From Micavibrio aeruginosavorus (GTDB lineage: Bacteria; Pseudomonadota; Alphaproteobacteria; Micavibrionales; Micavibrionaceae), in the NCBI GenBank assembly GCA_003241285.1, contig QFOT01000006.1, positions 1 to 30,897 of the forward strand: a stretch of 30,897 bases of DNA, in the 5' to 3' direction. Position 1 is the stretch's first letter. Every line of letters begins with the position of its first letter. Position numbers and translations under genes: made by a program. A model generated the notes under the pieces. The model had not been told where the DNA came from and ran no database searches. It saw nothing but the letters and a program-made list of their open reading frames with translations. Shown piece after piece: positions 6,486 through 13,957 of the stretch.

Positions 6486-7739
6486 ATGTCCACCGAGCCT
6501 AAAATCCAGACCTTTGGTTGCCGCCTCAATGCTTATGAAAGCGAGGTGATGAAGGGCCATGCAAAAGATGCAGGTTTGGAAAATTCGATGATTTTCAATA
6601 CCTGTGCGGTGACGTTGGAAGCCGAGCGTCAAGCGCGTCAGGCTATCCGCAAAGCGCGTAAAGAAAATCCGGATATGAAGATTATCGTCACGGGTTGCGC
6701 GGCCCAGATCAATCCGAAAATGTTTACCGATATGCCGGAAGTCGATCAGGTCATCGGCAATGACATGAAATTAAAAGCCGAAACATGGGGCCTGAAAAAA
6801 GACGAAAAACTTATCGTCAACGATATCATGTCGGTACGCGAAACCGCGTCGCACCTGATCGAAGGTTTCGAAGGTCACTCACGCGCTTTTATTCAAGTAC
6901 AAAACGGCTGCGATCACCGCTGCACGTTCTGCATCATTCCCTATGGCCGCGGAAATTCGCGTTCCGTGACAGTTGAAGAAATTACCGAACAGGTTCGTAA
7001 ACTTGTCGCTGCTGGATTTAATGAAATTGTTATGACCGGAGTGGACGTTACATCCTACGGCAAAGACTTACCGGGCGAACCGACCTTAGGCCAAATGATA
7101 CGCCGTGTTCTCACGTCTGTGCCGGAACTGCCACGCCTGCGCCTGTCCTCGCTTGATCCCGTAGAAATTGACGACGATCTTTGGCGCTTGATAGCCGAAG
7201 AACCGCGCCTGATGCCGCATCTGCATATGAGTTTGCAGGCAGGCGACGATATGATTTTAAAACGTATGAAGCGTCGCCATCTGCGCCATGACGCGATTGC
7301 CATGTGCGACCGCGCCAGAAGCTATCGCCCCGATATGGTTTTCGGTTGCGACATTATCGCAGGCTTCCCGACGGAAACTGATGAGATGTTTGAGAATACC
7401 TATAATCTCGTGCGTGATTGCGATTTAACTTTTCTGCACATCTTCCCGTATTCTCCGCGCCCCGGAACGCCTGCGGCGAAAATGCCGCAAGTCGATTTAC
7501 CTATTCGCAAAGCACGCGCAGCAAAGCTTCGGGCATTAGGTGAAGTGCAAATGGAACGCTTTTTAAAATCCCATGTTGGTTTCAATCGCCAGATTATTAT
7601 CGAGAATGATAATATAGGTCGCACCGAGCATTTTGCCTCGGTAAAGCTCAATCAAAACTTACCTGTTGGAAGTCTTGCTAACATTAATATTACAGGAATA
7701 GAGAATTCTCATTTAATAGGGAATATTGTCATCGCCTGA
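6486..7739 (+). CDS. mtaB: tRNA t6A37 methylthiotransferase (MtaB)
   Basis: 417 residues. MtaB is a radical-SAM methylthiotransferase that turns t6A37 of tRNA into ms2t6A. The UPF0004 domain has three cysteines for the auxiliary cluster: Cys12 (TFGCRLNAYESE), Cys40 (FNTCAVT) and Cys71 (VTGCAAQ). The radical-SAM motif is GCDHRCTFC (Cys142, 146, 149). A C-terminal TRAM-like region (about 355-417) follows. The frame is open from 6432, but that ATG lies in repeat R1a. The ATG at 6486 gives the family start (PKIQTFGCRLN), though no Shine-Dalgarno is seen. The last codons, Val-Ile-Ala-stop, are the left end of repeat R2a, so the natural C-terminus has probably been changed by the repeat. Confidence 0.95.
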   Translation: MSTEPKIQTFGCRLNAYESEVMKGHAKDAGLENSMIFNTCAVTLEAERQARQAIRKARKENPDMKIIVTGCAAQINPKMFTDMPEVDQVIGNDMKLKAETWGLKKDEKLIVNDIMSVRETASHLIEGFEGHSRAFIQVQNGCDHRCTFCIIPYGRGNSRSVTVEEITEQVRKLVAAGFNEIVMTGVDVTSYGKDLPGEPTLGQMIRRVLTSVPELPRLRLSSLDPVEIDDDLWRLIAEEPRLMPHLHMSLQAGDDMILKRMKRRHLRHDAIAMCDRARSYRPDMVFGCDIIAGFPTETDEMFENTYNLVRDCDLTFLHIFPYSPRPGTPAAKMPQVDLPIRKARAAKLRALGEVQMERFLKSHVGFNRQIIIENDNIGRTEHFASVKLNQNLPVGSLANINITGIENSHLIGNIVIA

Positions 7740-7832
7740 ATGGTGTAACCATTCTAAGGCGATCCATGGTGCAGCCTTTGAGATGCGGATAGATGGATTC
7801 CCCTAGAATTGCTATGCAATTCGGGGAATGAC
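7728..7832. repeat. Palindromic repeat R2, copy a
   Basis: First hairpin: ATCGCCTGAATGG with CCATTCTAAGGCGAT (7731-7763). Second hairpin: ATTCCCCTAGAATTGC with GCAATTCGGGGAAT (7797-7829). The ends GTCAT and ATGAC are inverted. The left end is inside the mtaB coding sequence and provides its stop codon. The other copies are at 12466-12557 and 13819-13929. Confidence 0.9.
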
Positions 7833-7849
7833 AAATGTGAGATTGCCGC

Positions 7850-7878
7850 TTGACCTTTCAGGCTTCAGGGCGGAAAAT
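7850..7878 (+). promoter_or_regulatory. Possible ftsY promoter
   Basis: TTGACC (7850-7855) and GAAAAT (7873-7878) are 17 bp apart, 27 bp before the ftsY ATG and just downstream of repeat R2a. The -10 box matches consensus at four of six bases. Confidence 0.35.
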
Positions 7879-7904
7879 ATAGATATCACACAAAGGATTT
7901 TATA

Positions 7905-9068
7905 ATGGTTTTCTGGCGTAAGAAAAATAACGCCTCGGCGCAGGAGCAGGACGAACGGGATGATAAAATCCTGCATCATCCGCGTGAGCCCGATCTCGAA
8001 CCCGTCATCGAAAACGAAGTCGGCATTTCGGCAGATGTTAAACATAGTCTTGAAGAAACGGATTCTGAGATTATCGACGCTATTGAAGTTACGCCTATCC
8101 CGGACAATGTAATCGCTGCGCGTGAAACGCGCGAAGAAGGCGATAATGGCGGCGGTTGGTTCTCTCAATTAAGCAAAGGCCTTTCCAAATCTTCCAATAA
8201 ACTGGACTTAGGTTTAAGCGATTTGTTTAAACGCAAGCTCGATACCGCAAGTTACGAAACGCTTGAAGATATTCTTATCGAAGCCGATCTTGGTCCGAAG
8301 ACAGCCGCGATGCTGGTCGATCAGTTCCGTGCGCGTAAATTTGAAAAAGATGTAACGCCTGACGAAGTAAAATCTATTCTTGCGCAGGACATTGCTGAAA
8401 TACTCAAAAAATCAGCCTATGCGCTTGAAACGAAAAAACCTGAAGACGGGCCGCGCGTTTATCTGATCTGTGGCGTTAATGGAGCCGGTAAAACAACCAC
8501 TATCGGCAAGCTCGCGCATCTGCTGCATTTCAAGCTTAAAAAGAAAGTCATCATCGCGGCGGCGGATACGTTCCGGGCGGCGGCTATCGAGCAACTTAAA
8601 GTCTGGGCGGATCGTACGATGTCGCCACTTATTGCTAAAGACATTGGCGCTGACGCGGCGGCGGTTTCGTTTGAAGCCTATGAAAAAGCTGTTGCCGATG
8701 GGGCTGATATACTGATGATCGATACGGCGGGGCGTTTGCAGAATAAAACCAATCTGATGGAAGAGCTGCAAAAAATCATACGCGTTATAAAGAAGAAAAA
8801 CGAAACCATTCCTCATGAAATTTTACTGGTTCTGGACGCTACAACTGGCCAGAACGCCATTTCTCAAGTTGAAACATTTATGAGCATGGTTCAGATCACT
8901 GGCCTGGTCGTGACGAAGCTTGATGGCTCCGCTAAAGGCGGCGTCGTCGTTGCTCTGGCCGAGCAATTCGGCATTCCCGTCTACGCCGTCGGCGTCGGCG
9001 AGGGGATCGAAGATTTACAGCCTTTCAGGCCGGAAGCCTTTGCCAAGGCGTTAGTGGGACTTTCTTAA
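7905..9068 (+). CDS. ftsY: Signal recognition particle receptor FtsY
   Basis: 387 residues. FtsY is the membrane-associated SRP receptor. Its NG domain pairs with that of Ffh (encoded at 3449-4951) and both hydrolyse GTP on cargo hand-over. The first 80 or so residues form the acidic A domain (many Glu and Asp), shorter than in E. coli. The N domain runs from about 90 to 175. The G domain shows GVNGAGKTTT (190-199), AADTFRAAAIEQL, DTAGRLQNK, TKLDGSAKGG and GVGEGIEDLQPF. The start at 7905 has AAAGGA (7892-7897) at good spacing. Downstream of mtaB, as is usual in alphaproteobacteria. Confidence 0.98.
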   Translation: MVFWRKKNNASAQEQDERDDKILHHPREPDLEPVIENEVGISADVKHSLEETDSEIIDAIEVTPIPDNVIAARETREEGDNGGGWFSQLSKGLSKSSNKLDLGLSDLFKRKLDTASYETLEDILIEADLGPKTAAMLVDQFRARKFEKDVTPDEVKSILAQDIAEILKKSAYALETKKPEDGPRVYLICGVNGAGKTTTIGKLAHLLHFKLKKKVIIAAADTFRAAAIEQLKVWADRTMSPLIAKDIGADAAAVSFEAYEKAVADGADILMIDTAGRLQNKTNLMEELQKIIRVIKKKNETIPHEILLVLDATTGQNAISQVETFMSMVQITGLVVTKLDGSAKGGVVVALAEQFGIPVYAVGVGEGIEDLQPFRPEAFAKALVGLS

Positions 9069-9071
9069 AGT

Positions 9072-9099
9072 CTTTATTTTTAGTATACTGAAAATAAAG
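9072..9099 (+). promoter_or_regulatory. Near-perfect palindrome overlapping the amn ribosome-binding site
   Basis: CTTTATTTT (9072-9080) and AAAATAAAG (9091-9099) flank the palindrome AGTATACT with one T-G pair, giving a 28-nt self-complementary stretch. Its right end overlaps AAAGGA (9096-9101), the Shine-Dalgarno of amn. It could limit amn translation or serve as an operator. Being AT-only, the stem is weak. Confidence 0.45.
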
Positions 9100-9106
9100 G
9101 ACATTT

Positions 9107-10603
9107 ATGATCAAGACACCCAAGGCCTTCAGAGCCAAAAAATTTTCCAAAGCCGAAGACGCTTATTCCTATATCAAAGAAATTTACGACACGAATTCCA
9201 CTTTCCTGCGCGAAGCTTTCCGCGAATTCGGTCTGTCCACCCAGATCGAGAAAGAACGCATTTCTGCCTGTTATCCATATATGCGCCTTAAGGTTGATGA
9301 CTCCCGTCGCCTTGATACAAGGCTTTCATACGGCTTTGTTTCTCACCCCGGCGTTTATGAAACAACCGTTACCCGTCCGGATATTTACGATCGCTATTAT
9401 CTTGACCAGATGAATCTGCTGCTGGCAACGCATAATGACGAGATAGAGATCGGCGTCAGCAATGTCAAAATTCCTATTCATTTCGCTCTGGGCGAGGGCT
9501 TCCACATAGAGAAAGACCTGACCCGTGAGCACATGGAGATGTTGCCCAATATCTTCGATATACCCGATCTTACCTTGATGGATGACGAGATCGCGAACGG
9601 AACCTATTCTATCAAAGAAGGTCAGCCGTCACCTTTGTCGCTATTTACAGCGCCGCGCGTGGATTTAAGTATCATGCGCCTGAAACATTATACCGGAACG
9701 AGCGCTAAACATTTCCAAAACTACGTCATCCTGACGAACTACCAGTTCTACATCGATGAGTTTTCCCGCATTTGCACGCAGGCGATGGTGCAGAATGAAA
9801 CCAACGGCAGCCATGAATATGAATCTTTCGCGGAGCCGGGCAACAAAGTCACTTATAATCGCAATATCCCGGGCTTACCGTCAGATGAAGAGGGTGAGCA
9901 TTTAAGACGTATGCCACAAATGCCGGCCTATCACCTTAAGCGCGCAGATGGTTCAGGTATCACGATGATCAATATCGGCGTCGGCCCGTCAAACGCCAAA
10001 ACCATCACCGATCACGTCGCGGTGTTGCGCCCCCATGCCTGGCTCATGCTCGGCCACTGTGCCGGGCTTCGAAACTCCCAAAGCATCGGCGATTACGTTC
10101 TGGCTCATGGATATCTGCGCGAAGACAATGTCTTATTCCGTGACCTTCACCCGAGCATTCCTGTTCCGGCCTTGTCCGAAATTCAGATCGCGCTTGAGCA
10201 GGCGGTTTCTCAGGTAACCGGGCTAAATGGTTATGATCTAAAGAAAATTATGCGTACAGGGACGGTCGCCACTGTCGATGACCGGAACTGGGAGCTCCGC
10301 CCGGCTATCCGCCAGAACATGAAGCTAAGCCAGAGCCGGGCGATCGCGCTCGATATGGAGTCCGGCACTATTGCCGCTAATGGCTTCCGCTTCCGCGTAC
10401 CTTACGGCACATTATTATGTGTTTCGGATAAGCCTTTGCACGGACAGCTAAAATTGCCGGGTATGGCCGAGAGCTTCTATCGTAACAGGGTTGACCAACA
10501 TTTGCAGATCGGTCTTTTAACTATGGCGCTTTTGCGTGAAATTGGCCCTGAAAAGCTGCATAGCCGTAAGCTTCGCAGTTTCAACGAAGTGGCGTTTCAA
10601 TAG
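9107..10603 (+). CDS. amn: AMP nucleosidase
   Basis: 498 residues, close to the usual length (about 480-500). It splits AMP into adenine and ribose 5-phosphate and so adjusts the adenylate pool. The N-terminal AMP nucleosidase domain (about 15-180) precedes a C-terminal phosphorylase-like nucleoside-binding domain (about 270-490) with INIGVGPSNAKTITDH, WLMLGHCAGLRNSQSIGDYV and ALDMESGTIAANGFRFRVPYG; the ME pair in DMES is the ribose-binding motif of this superfamily. The ATG at 9107 has AAAGGA six bases upstream. It is 38 bp after ftsY and may be co-transcribed. The final Gln codon and TAG are part of CAATAGTGT at a repeat border, as in dapF. Confidence 0.96.
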   Translation: MIKTPKAFRAKKFSKAEDAYSYIKEIYDTNSTFLREAFREFGLSTQIEKERISACYPYMRLKVDDSRRLDTRLSYGFVSHPGVYETTVTRPDIYDRYYLDQMNLLLATHNDEIEIGVSNVKIPIHFALGEGFHIEKDLTREHMEMLPNIFDIPDLTLMDDEIANGTYSIKEGQPSPLSLFTAPRVDLSIMRLKHYTGTSAKHFQNYVILTNYQFYIDEFSRICTQAMVQNETNGSHEYESFAEPGNKVTYNRNIPGLPSDEEGEHLRRMPQMPAYHLKRADGSGITMINIGVGPSNAKTITDHVAVLRPHAWLMLGHCAGLRNSQSIGDYVLAHGYLREDNVLFRDLHPSIPVPALSEIQIALEQAVSQVTGLNGYDLKKIMRTGTVATVDDRNWELRPAIRQNMKLSQSRAIALDMESGTIAANGFRFRVPYGTLLCVSDKPLHGQLKLPGMAESFYRNRVDQHLQIGLLTMALLREIGPEKLHSRKLRSFNEVAFQ

Positions 10604-10671
10604 TGTTTTTCCCGCGAAAGCGGGAATCTGATGCAAACAAAGATCCCCGCCTGCGCGGGGAAAGCAAGAAC
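10604..10671. repeat. Palindromic repeat R1, copy b
   Basis: Left hairpin TTCCCGCGAAAGCGGGAA and right hairpin CCCCGCCTGCGCGGGG, about 20 bp apart. It starts on the base after the amn stop. It probably also ends transcription between amn and the convergent small gene at 10691-10948. Confidence 0.88.
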
Positions 10672-10690
10672 TGATTAATTTGTAATTTTA

Positions 10691-10948
10691 TTAAACGGAC
10701 AAATCCAGCAAGCTGCCGCGACGGTTGCCGTTGACGTTTGACGTCGGATCGGGCAGGCGGGCATCGGCGAAATCCTGCTGCTGGCGGTAGTTTTTCTGGG
10801 TATTATTCTCGGTTTTGGAAAGACTGGATGTTGAAGACTGGTTCGCTTGGAGCCTTTCTTTTACAGCAGTTTCGTCGCGGACAGCTTGCTGTTCGCGATA
10901 AGGATTTACATTCACTGTAGAAGTGGTGACTGGAGAAAGAGTAACCAT
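10691..10948 (-). CDS. Small polar, probably disordered protein
   Basis: 85 residues, unknown family. It has no hydrophobic segment. The composition is dominated by Ser, Thr, Asn, Gln, Arg and Asp (SSTSSLSKTENNTQKNY), which suggests intrinsic disorder. The C-terminus GNRRGSLLDLSV is the only ordered-looking piece and could be a binding tail. It lies alone between the amn repeat and a 290-bp non-coding stretch. I see only a weak ribosome site (CGGGG) upstream of the ATG at 10948. A plus-strand frame of 60 codons overlaps it, with no better support. Moderately sure it is a gene. Confidence 0.55.
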   Translation of the reverse strand: MVTLSPVTTSTVNVNPYREQQAVRDETAVKERLQANQSSTSSLSKTENNTQKNYRQQQDFADARLPDPTSNVNGNRRGSLLDLSV

Positions 10949-11235
10949 GTGCCCCGAGAAGTTCCCTAAATGTTTATGATGATTCCCAGTTTATTACAAA
11001 AGATCTTAAGAAATCGTTTCAGCTACCCCCAGTTATTTTTAATTTGAGATATTTTCGATATTAATTGTCTGTAAATCTTTGGGGCGCATAATAGGGAAGA
11101 CTAATAAAAAGAATTCATAGAAATTCGAAAAATAGGGCGTGTGGAAATGACCAGCAACAGGGGCGGTCATTTTTAAAATTTAACTATCCCACTGGCGGTG
11201 TGAGGAACCTAGACTTGAAAATTAGGGAAGCGATT
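10949..11235. other. Non-coding stretch upstream of the DUF2336 gene
   Basis: About 290 AT-rich bases without a convincing gene. Contents: a hairpin with AAATGACC (11145-11152) and GGTCATTT (11165-11172) followed by T and A residues, and a nine-codon open frame from ATG 11147 to TAA inside that hairpin. I see no promoter that I trust. Confidence 0.5.
11145..11172 (+). other. Hairpin in the DUF2336 leader
   Basis: AAATGACC (11145-11152) and GGTCATTT (11165-11172) give an 8-bp stem with a 12-base loop, followed by TTAAAA. It resembles a weak terminator or attenuator, 63 bp before the gene. A nine-codon frame starting at ATG 11147 runs through it. Confidence 0.35.
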
Positions 11236-12345
11236 ATGGCTTGGGGCACGCTGGGACACACAAAAGACGTAGAACCTTTATTGGTTCGGCTTTACGATAG
11301 TCACCGTATTTATCAGTTGGCAGAAGACAAGCAACCGGAAGCACGCTCCGAGCTGTCACATATCGTGTCCGGCCTTCTGGCAATGGACCTGAAGCAAACA
11401 GAAAAAGAATTAATCGCAGATATTCTGATCAACCTGATGCGTCAGGCCGAAAAAGATTTGCGTCAGGCTGTAGCGGAAAGACTTTCCGTTCTCGAAAATG
11501 CGCCGCTTCGCCTCGTTCTCTTTATGGCACAGGATGAAATCGGTGTGGCGGAAACTATCCTGCGCAGTTCGCCTGTTTTGAACGACCTTGATCTTTTATA
11601 TCTCATTCAGTCGAAAGACTCCGGCTACTGGCAGGCGATCGCCGCCCGTCAAAATCTCAATGAACCTGTTGTCGATGCCTTGGCCGATACACGGGATATT
11701 GCAACGGCAACGACGCTGGCGCAAAACGATACTGTCCATTTCAGCAATTTTGCCCTTGGTGTACTGACTGAGCTCGCAGAAAAATCGAAAGATGTTGCTC
11801 GCCCATTGCTGACTAGACAGGATATCCCCGATACGATCGTTCGTAAAATATACGCGCTTGTCGGTCAGGAAATGGAGAAAACCATCTCTTCTTCCTTGCA
11901 TAATGAATTGAGCGTTCTGGAGTCTGTAAAAGATATCCTGCAGGAGTTTTCTCATGAAACGAAGAATGATTTCGAGCCGACACCAGCCATGATTAAGGCT
12001 GCCAATCTATTTAGAGAGAAAGGGCTTTTGACAACCGAGCTGATGATCAAAACGCTCAAACGTGGCCAGATTTCGTCTTTTATCGCGCAACTTTCCAGTG
12101 TTGCATCGATACGCTCGCCTAAAATCATTGAGCTATTAAAGCCTGAAAATGGTCATGGTCTTGCGGCGCTGCTGCGCAGCCAGCGTATGACACGCGATGA
12201 TTTTATTTCTGTCTATCTGATGACCGGAAAACTTCGCGGCAGTGCCGACAGAACGGATCCTGTCGCATTCAATATGGCGGTTGCTTATTTTGAAGGCCTC
12301 GGTTATGAGCAGTCCCTCAAAATAATGGCGCAGTATAAAGTTTAG
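11236..12345 (+). CDS. DUF2336 domain protein
   Basis: 369 residues, all-helical and HEAT-like. DUF2336 proteins are largely restricted to alphaproteobacteria and their function is not established. The match rests on the pattern LRLVLFMAQDEIGVAETILRSSP, LNDLDLLYLIQSKDSGYWQAIAARQNL, EPVVDALADTRDIATATTLAQND (family hallmarks around residues 90-185). There is no signal peptide or membrane helix. The frame is open from GTG 11200, and a TTG at 11215 also has a purine-rich stretch upstream. I chose ATG 11236 because AGGGA (11224-11228) lies 7 nt before it. It is a single-gene unit, followed by repeats R1c and R2b that separate it from convergent pgk. Confidence 0.85.
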   Translation: MAWGTLGHTKDVEPLLVRLYDSHRIYQLAEDKQPEARSELSHIVSGLLAMDLKQTEKELIADILINLMRQAEKDLRQAVAERLSVLENAPLRLVLFMAQDEIGVAETILRSSPVLNDLDLLYLIQSKDSGYWQAIAARQNLNEPVVDALADTRDIATATTLAQNDTVHFSNFALGVLTELAEKSKDVARPLLTRQDIPDTIVRKIYALVGQEMEKTISSSLHNELSVLESVKDILQEFSHETKNDFEPTPAMIKAANLFREKGLLTTELMIKTLKRGQISSFIAQLSSVASIRSPKIIELLKPENGHGLAALLRSQRMTRDDFISVYLMTGKLRGSADRTDPVAFNMAVAYFEGLGYEQSLKIMAQYKV

Positions 12346-12371
12346 TCCAGTAAAGCAATGAAGTGCATTTA

Positions 12372-12442
12372 GTGCTTTCCCCGCGAAGGCGACGATCAGA
12401 AATAAGTGCCTAGCCGAGATCCCCGCCTTCGCGGGGAAAAAA
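12372..12442. repeat. Palindromic repeat R1, copy c
   Basis: Left arm TTTCCCCGCGAAGGCGACGAT is damaged relative to other copies; the right hairpin CCCCGCCTTCGCGGGG is intact. It lies 26 bp after the DUF2336 gene stop and directly next to R2b. It may be the terminator for that gene. Confidence 0.85.
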
Positions 12443-12465
12443 CAATAGATGTTCAAAAAAATTAC

Positions 12466-12557
12466 TGTCATCGCCTGAATTACGAAGTAATTCTAAGGCG
12501 ATCCATGGTGCCGCTTCTGGATTCCCCTAGAATTGCTGTGCAATTCGGGGAATGACA
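12466..12557. repeat. Palindromic repeat R2, copy b
   Basis: Same plan as R2a: TGTCATCGCCTGAATT paired with AATTCTAAGGCGAT, the word CCATGGTG, then the hairpin ATTCCCCTAGAATTGC with GCAATTCGGGGAAT ending ATGACA. It lies between the convergent DUF2336 gene and pgk and can terminate both. Confidence 0.9.
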
Positions 12558-12577
12558 TGCAAGCTGTAGAAAATAAC

Positions 12578-13780
12578 TTAAGCCGCTTTTTTCGCCTGCG
12601 ATAAGGCCGCCACACCCGGCAAAGTTTTGCCTTCCATCCATTCGAGAAACGCCCCGCCAGCGGATGACATATATGTCACCTTATCGGCAACGCCTGCGTT
12701 TTCAAGCGCCGATACTGTATCGCCGCCGCCAGCCACGCTGACGATTTTTCCTGACTCTGTCAGGTCAGCGACGATTTGCGCAATGCCATTTGTGCCGTTG
12801 TCGAAAGGCTTGACTTCGAATACGCCCATCGGGCCGTTCCAGATAACGGTTTTACATTTTTCCAGTTTTTCGCCAGCGGCTTTTACCGCTTCAGGTCCAA
12901 TATCGACGCCTTCCATATCGGCAGGAATAGAATTTGAGTCGACTGTTTCAAACGGCACATTCTTGCCGAATTCTTTGACGACGATGCGGTCAACAGGAAG
13001 AATGATTTCGCATTTATTGGCCTTGGCTTTTTCCATGATGGCCAGTGCCTGGTCTTTCATATCCTGTTCGCAAAGGGATTTGCCGACTTCTGCGCCAAGC
13101 GCGTAAGCAAAAGTCGTCGCCATGCCGCCGCCTAAAATCAGGTAGTCCGCTTTCGTCACCAGATTGTTAAGTAAGTCGAGCTTGGTGGATATTTTTGAAC
13201 CGCCGACAATCGCGGCTAATGGGCGTTCCGGTTTGCCGAGCGCGCGATTGAGGGCCGTTAGTTCTTCTTCCATCAGAAAACCTGCATAGGTGGGCAGAAA
13301 GTGGGCAACGCCTTCGGTCGAGGCATGCGCACGGTGGGCGGCAGAAAAGGCATCGTTCACGTAAATATCGCCGAGCTTGGCCAATTCTTTCGCAAAATCA
13401 GGATCGTTCTTTTCCTCTTCAGGATGAAAGCGAATATTCTCAAGCAAAAGAATTTCACCGGGGTTAAGGGTATTGCGTTCCGCCTGTGCATCTTCGCCTA
13501 TACTGTCATGAGCGAATTTTACTGTGCGCTCCCAGCTCTCTTCTAGCGCGGGCAACAGGAACTCTAATGAAAATTCGGGGGTGACGCCTTTCGGACGACC
13601 GAAATGAGAAAGGATAATTGTCTTTGCTCCCATCTGTGCCAGAAACTCGATGGTCGGTTTCAAGCGGTCGATACGGGTTGTGTCCGTGACCTCGCCATTT
13701 TCTGCCGGAACGTTCAGGTCTACACGCAGCAGAACAAACTTGTTTTTAACATCGGCGGTTTTCAGGCTTTGGAAATCCAT
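12578..13780 (-). CDS. pgk: Phosphoglycerate kinase
   Basis: 400 residues, the usual length. Pgk moves a phosphate between 1,3-bisphosphoglycerate and ADP in glycolysis and gluconeogenesis. Visible motifs: LLRVDLNVP (substrate site, about 17-25), ILSHFGRPKG, LLENIRFHPEEEKND, YVNDAFSAAHRAHAST, the ATP-site GGSKISTKLDLL, WNGPMGVFE and the C-terminal GGGDTVSALEN. The ATG at 13780 has AAAGGAAG just upstream. It stands alone in this window: the usual partners gap and fba are not adjacent. It lies between repeat copies on both sides (R2b after, R2c before). Confidence 0.98.
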   Translation of the reverse strand: MDFQSLKTADVKNKFVLLRVDLNVPAENGEVTDTTRIDRLKPTIEFLAQMGAKTIILSHFGRPKGVTPEFSLEFLLPALEESWERTVKFAHDSIGEDAQAERNTLNPGEILLLENIRFHPEEEKNDPDFAKELAKLGDIYVNDAFSAAHRAHASTEGVAHFLPTYAGFLMEEELTALNRALGKPERPLAAIVGGSKISTKLDLLNNLVTKADYLILGGGMATTFAYALGAEVGKSLCEQDMKDQALAIMEKAKANKCEIILPVDRIVVKEFGKNVPFETVDSNSIPADMEGVDIGPEAVKAAGEKLEKCKTVIWNGPMGVFEVKPFDNGTNGIAQIVADLTESGKIVSVAGGGDTVSALENAGVADKVTYMSSAGGAFLEWMEGKTLPGVAALSQAKKAA

Positions 13781-13818
13781 TTTATCTTCCTTTGAGTTTA
13801 CCTAGTTTAAATTTTGTC

Positions 13819-13929
13819 GTCATTCCCCGAATTGCAAAGCAATTCTAGGGGAATCCAAGCCAGACTGGCAACGTCACGGTTGCCGCATCATGGATCGCCT
13901 TAGAATGGCTTCGCCATTCAGGCGATGAC
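13819..13929. repeat. Palindromic repeat R2, copy c (reverse orientation)
   Basis: Reverse-oriented relative to R2a and R2b. It starts GTCATTCCCCGAATTGC and ends GGCGATGAC. Between the two outer hairpins it carries an extra stem, GGCAAC with GTTGCC (around 13867-13884). It lies downstream of pip and upstream of pgk, both on the minus strand, so it may end pip transcription. Confidence 0.9.
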
Positions 13930-13957
13930 TAGAGAGAATAGGTCTTTTATGTTATTA

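Noticed and set aside
6363..13929. Repeats as a possible CRISPR array
   Set aside because: R1 and R2 copies are kilobases apart, in both orientations, without spacers of even size, and no cas gene is present.
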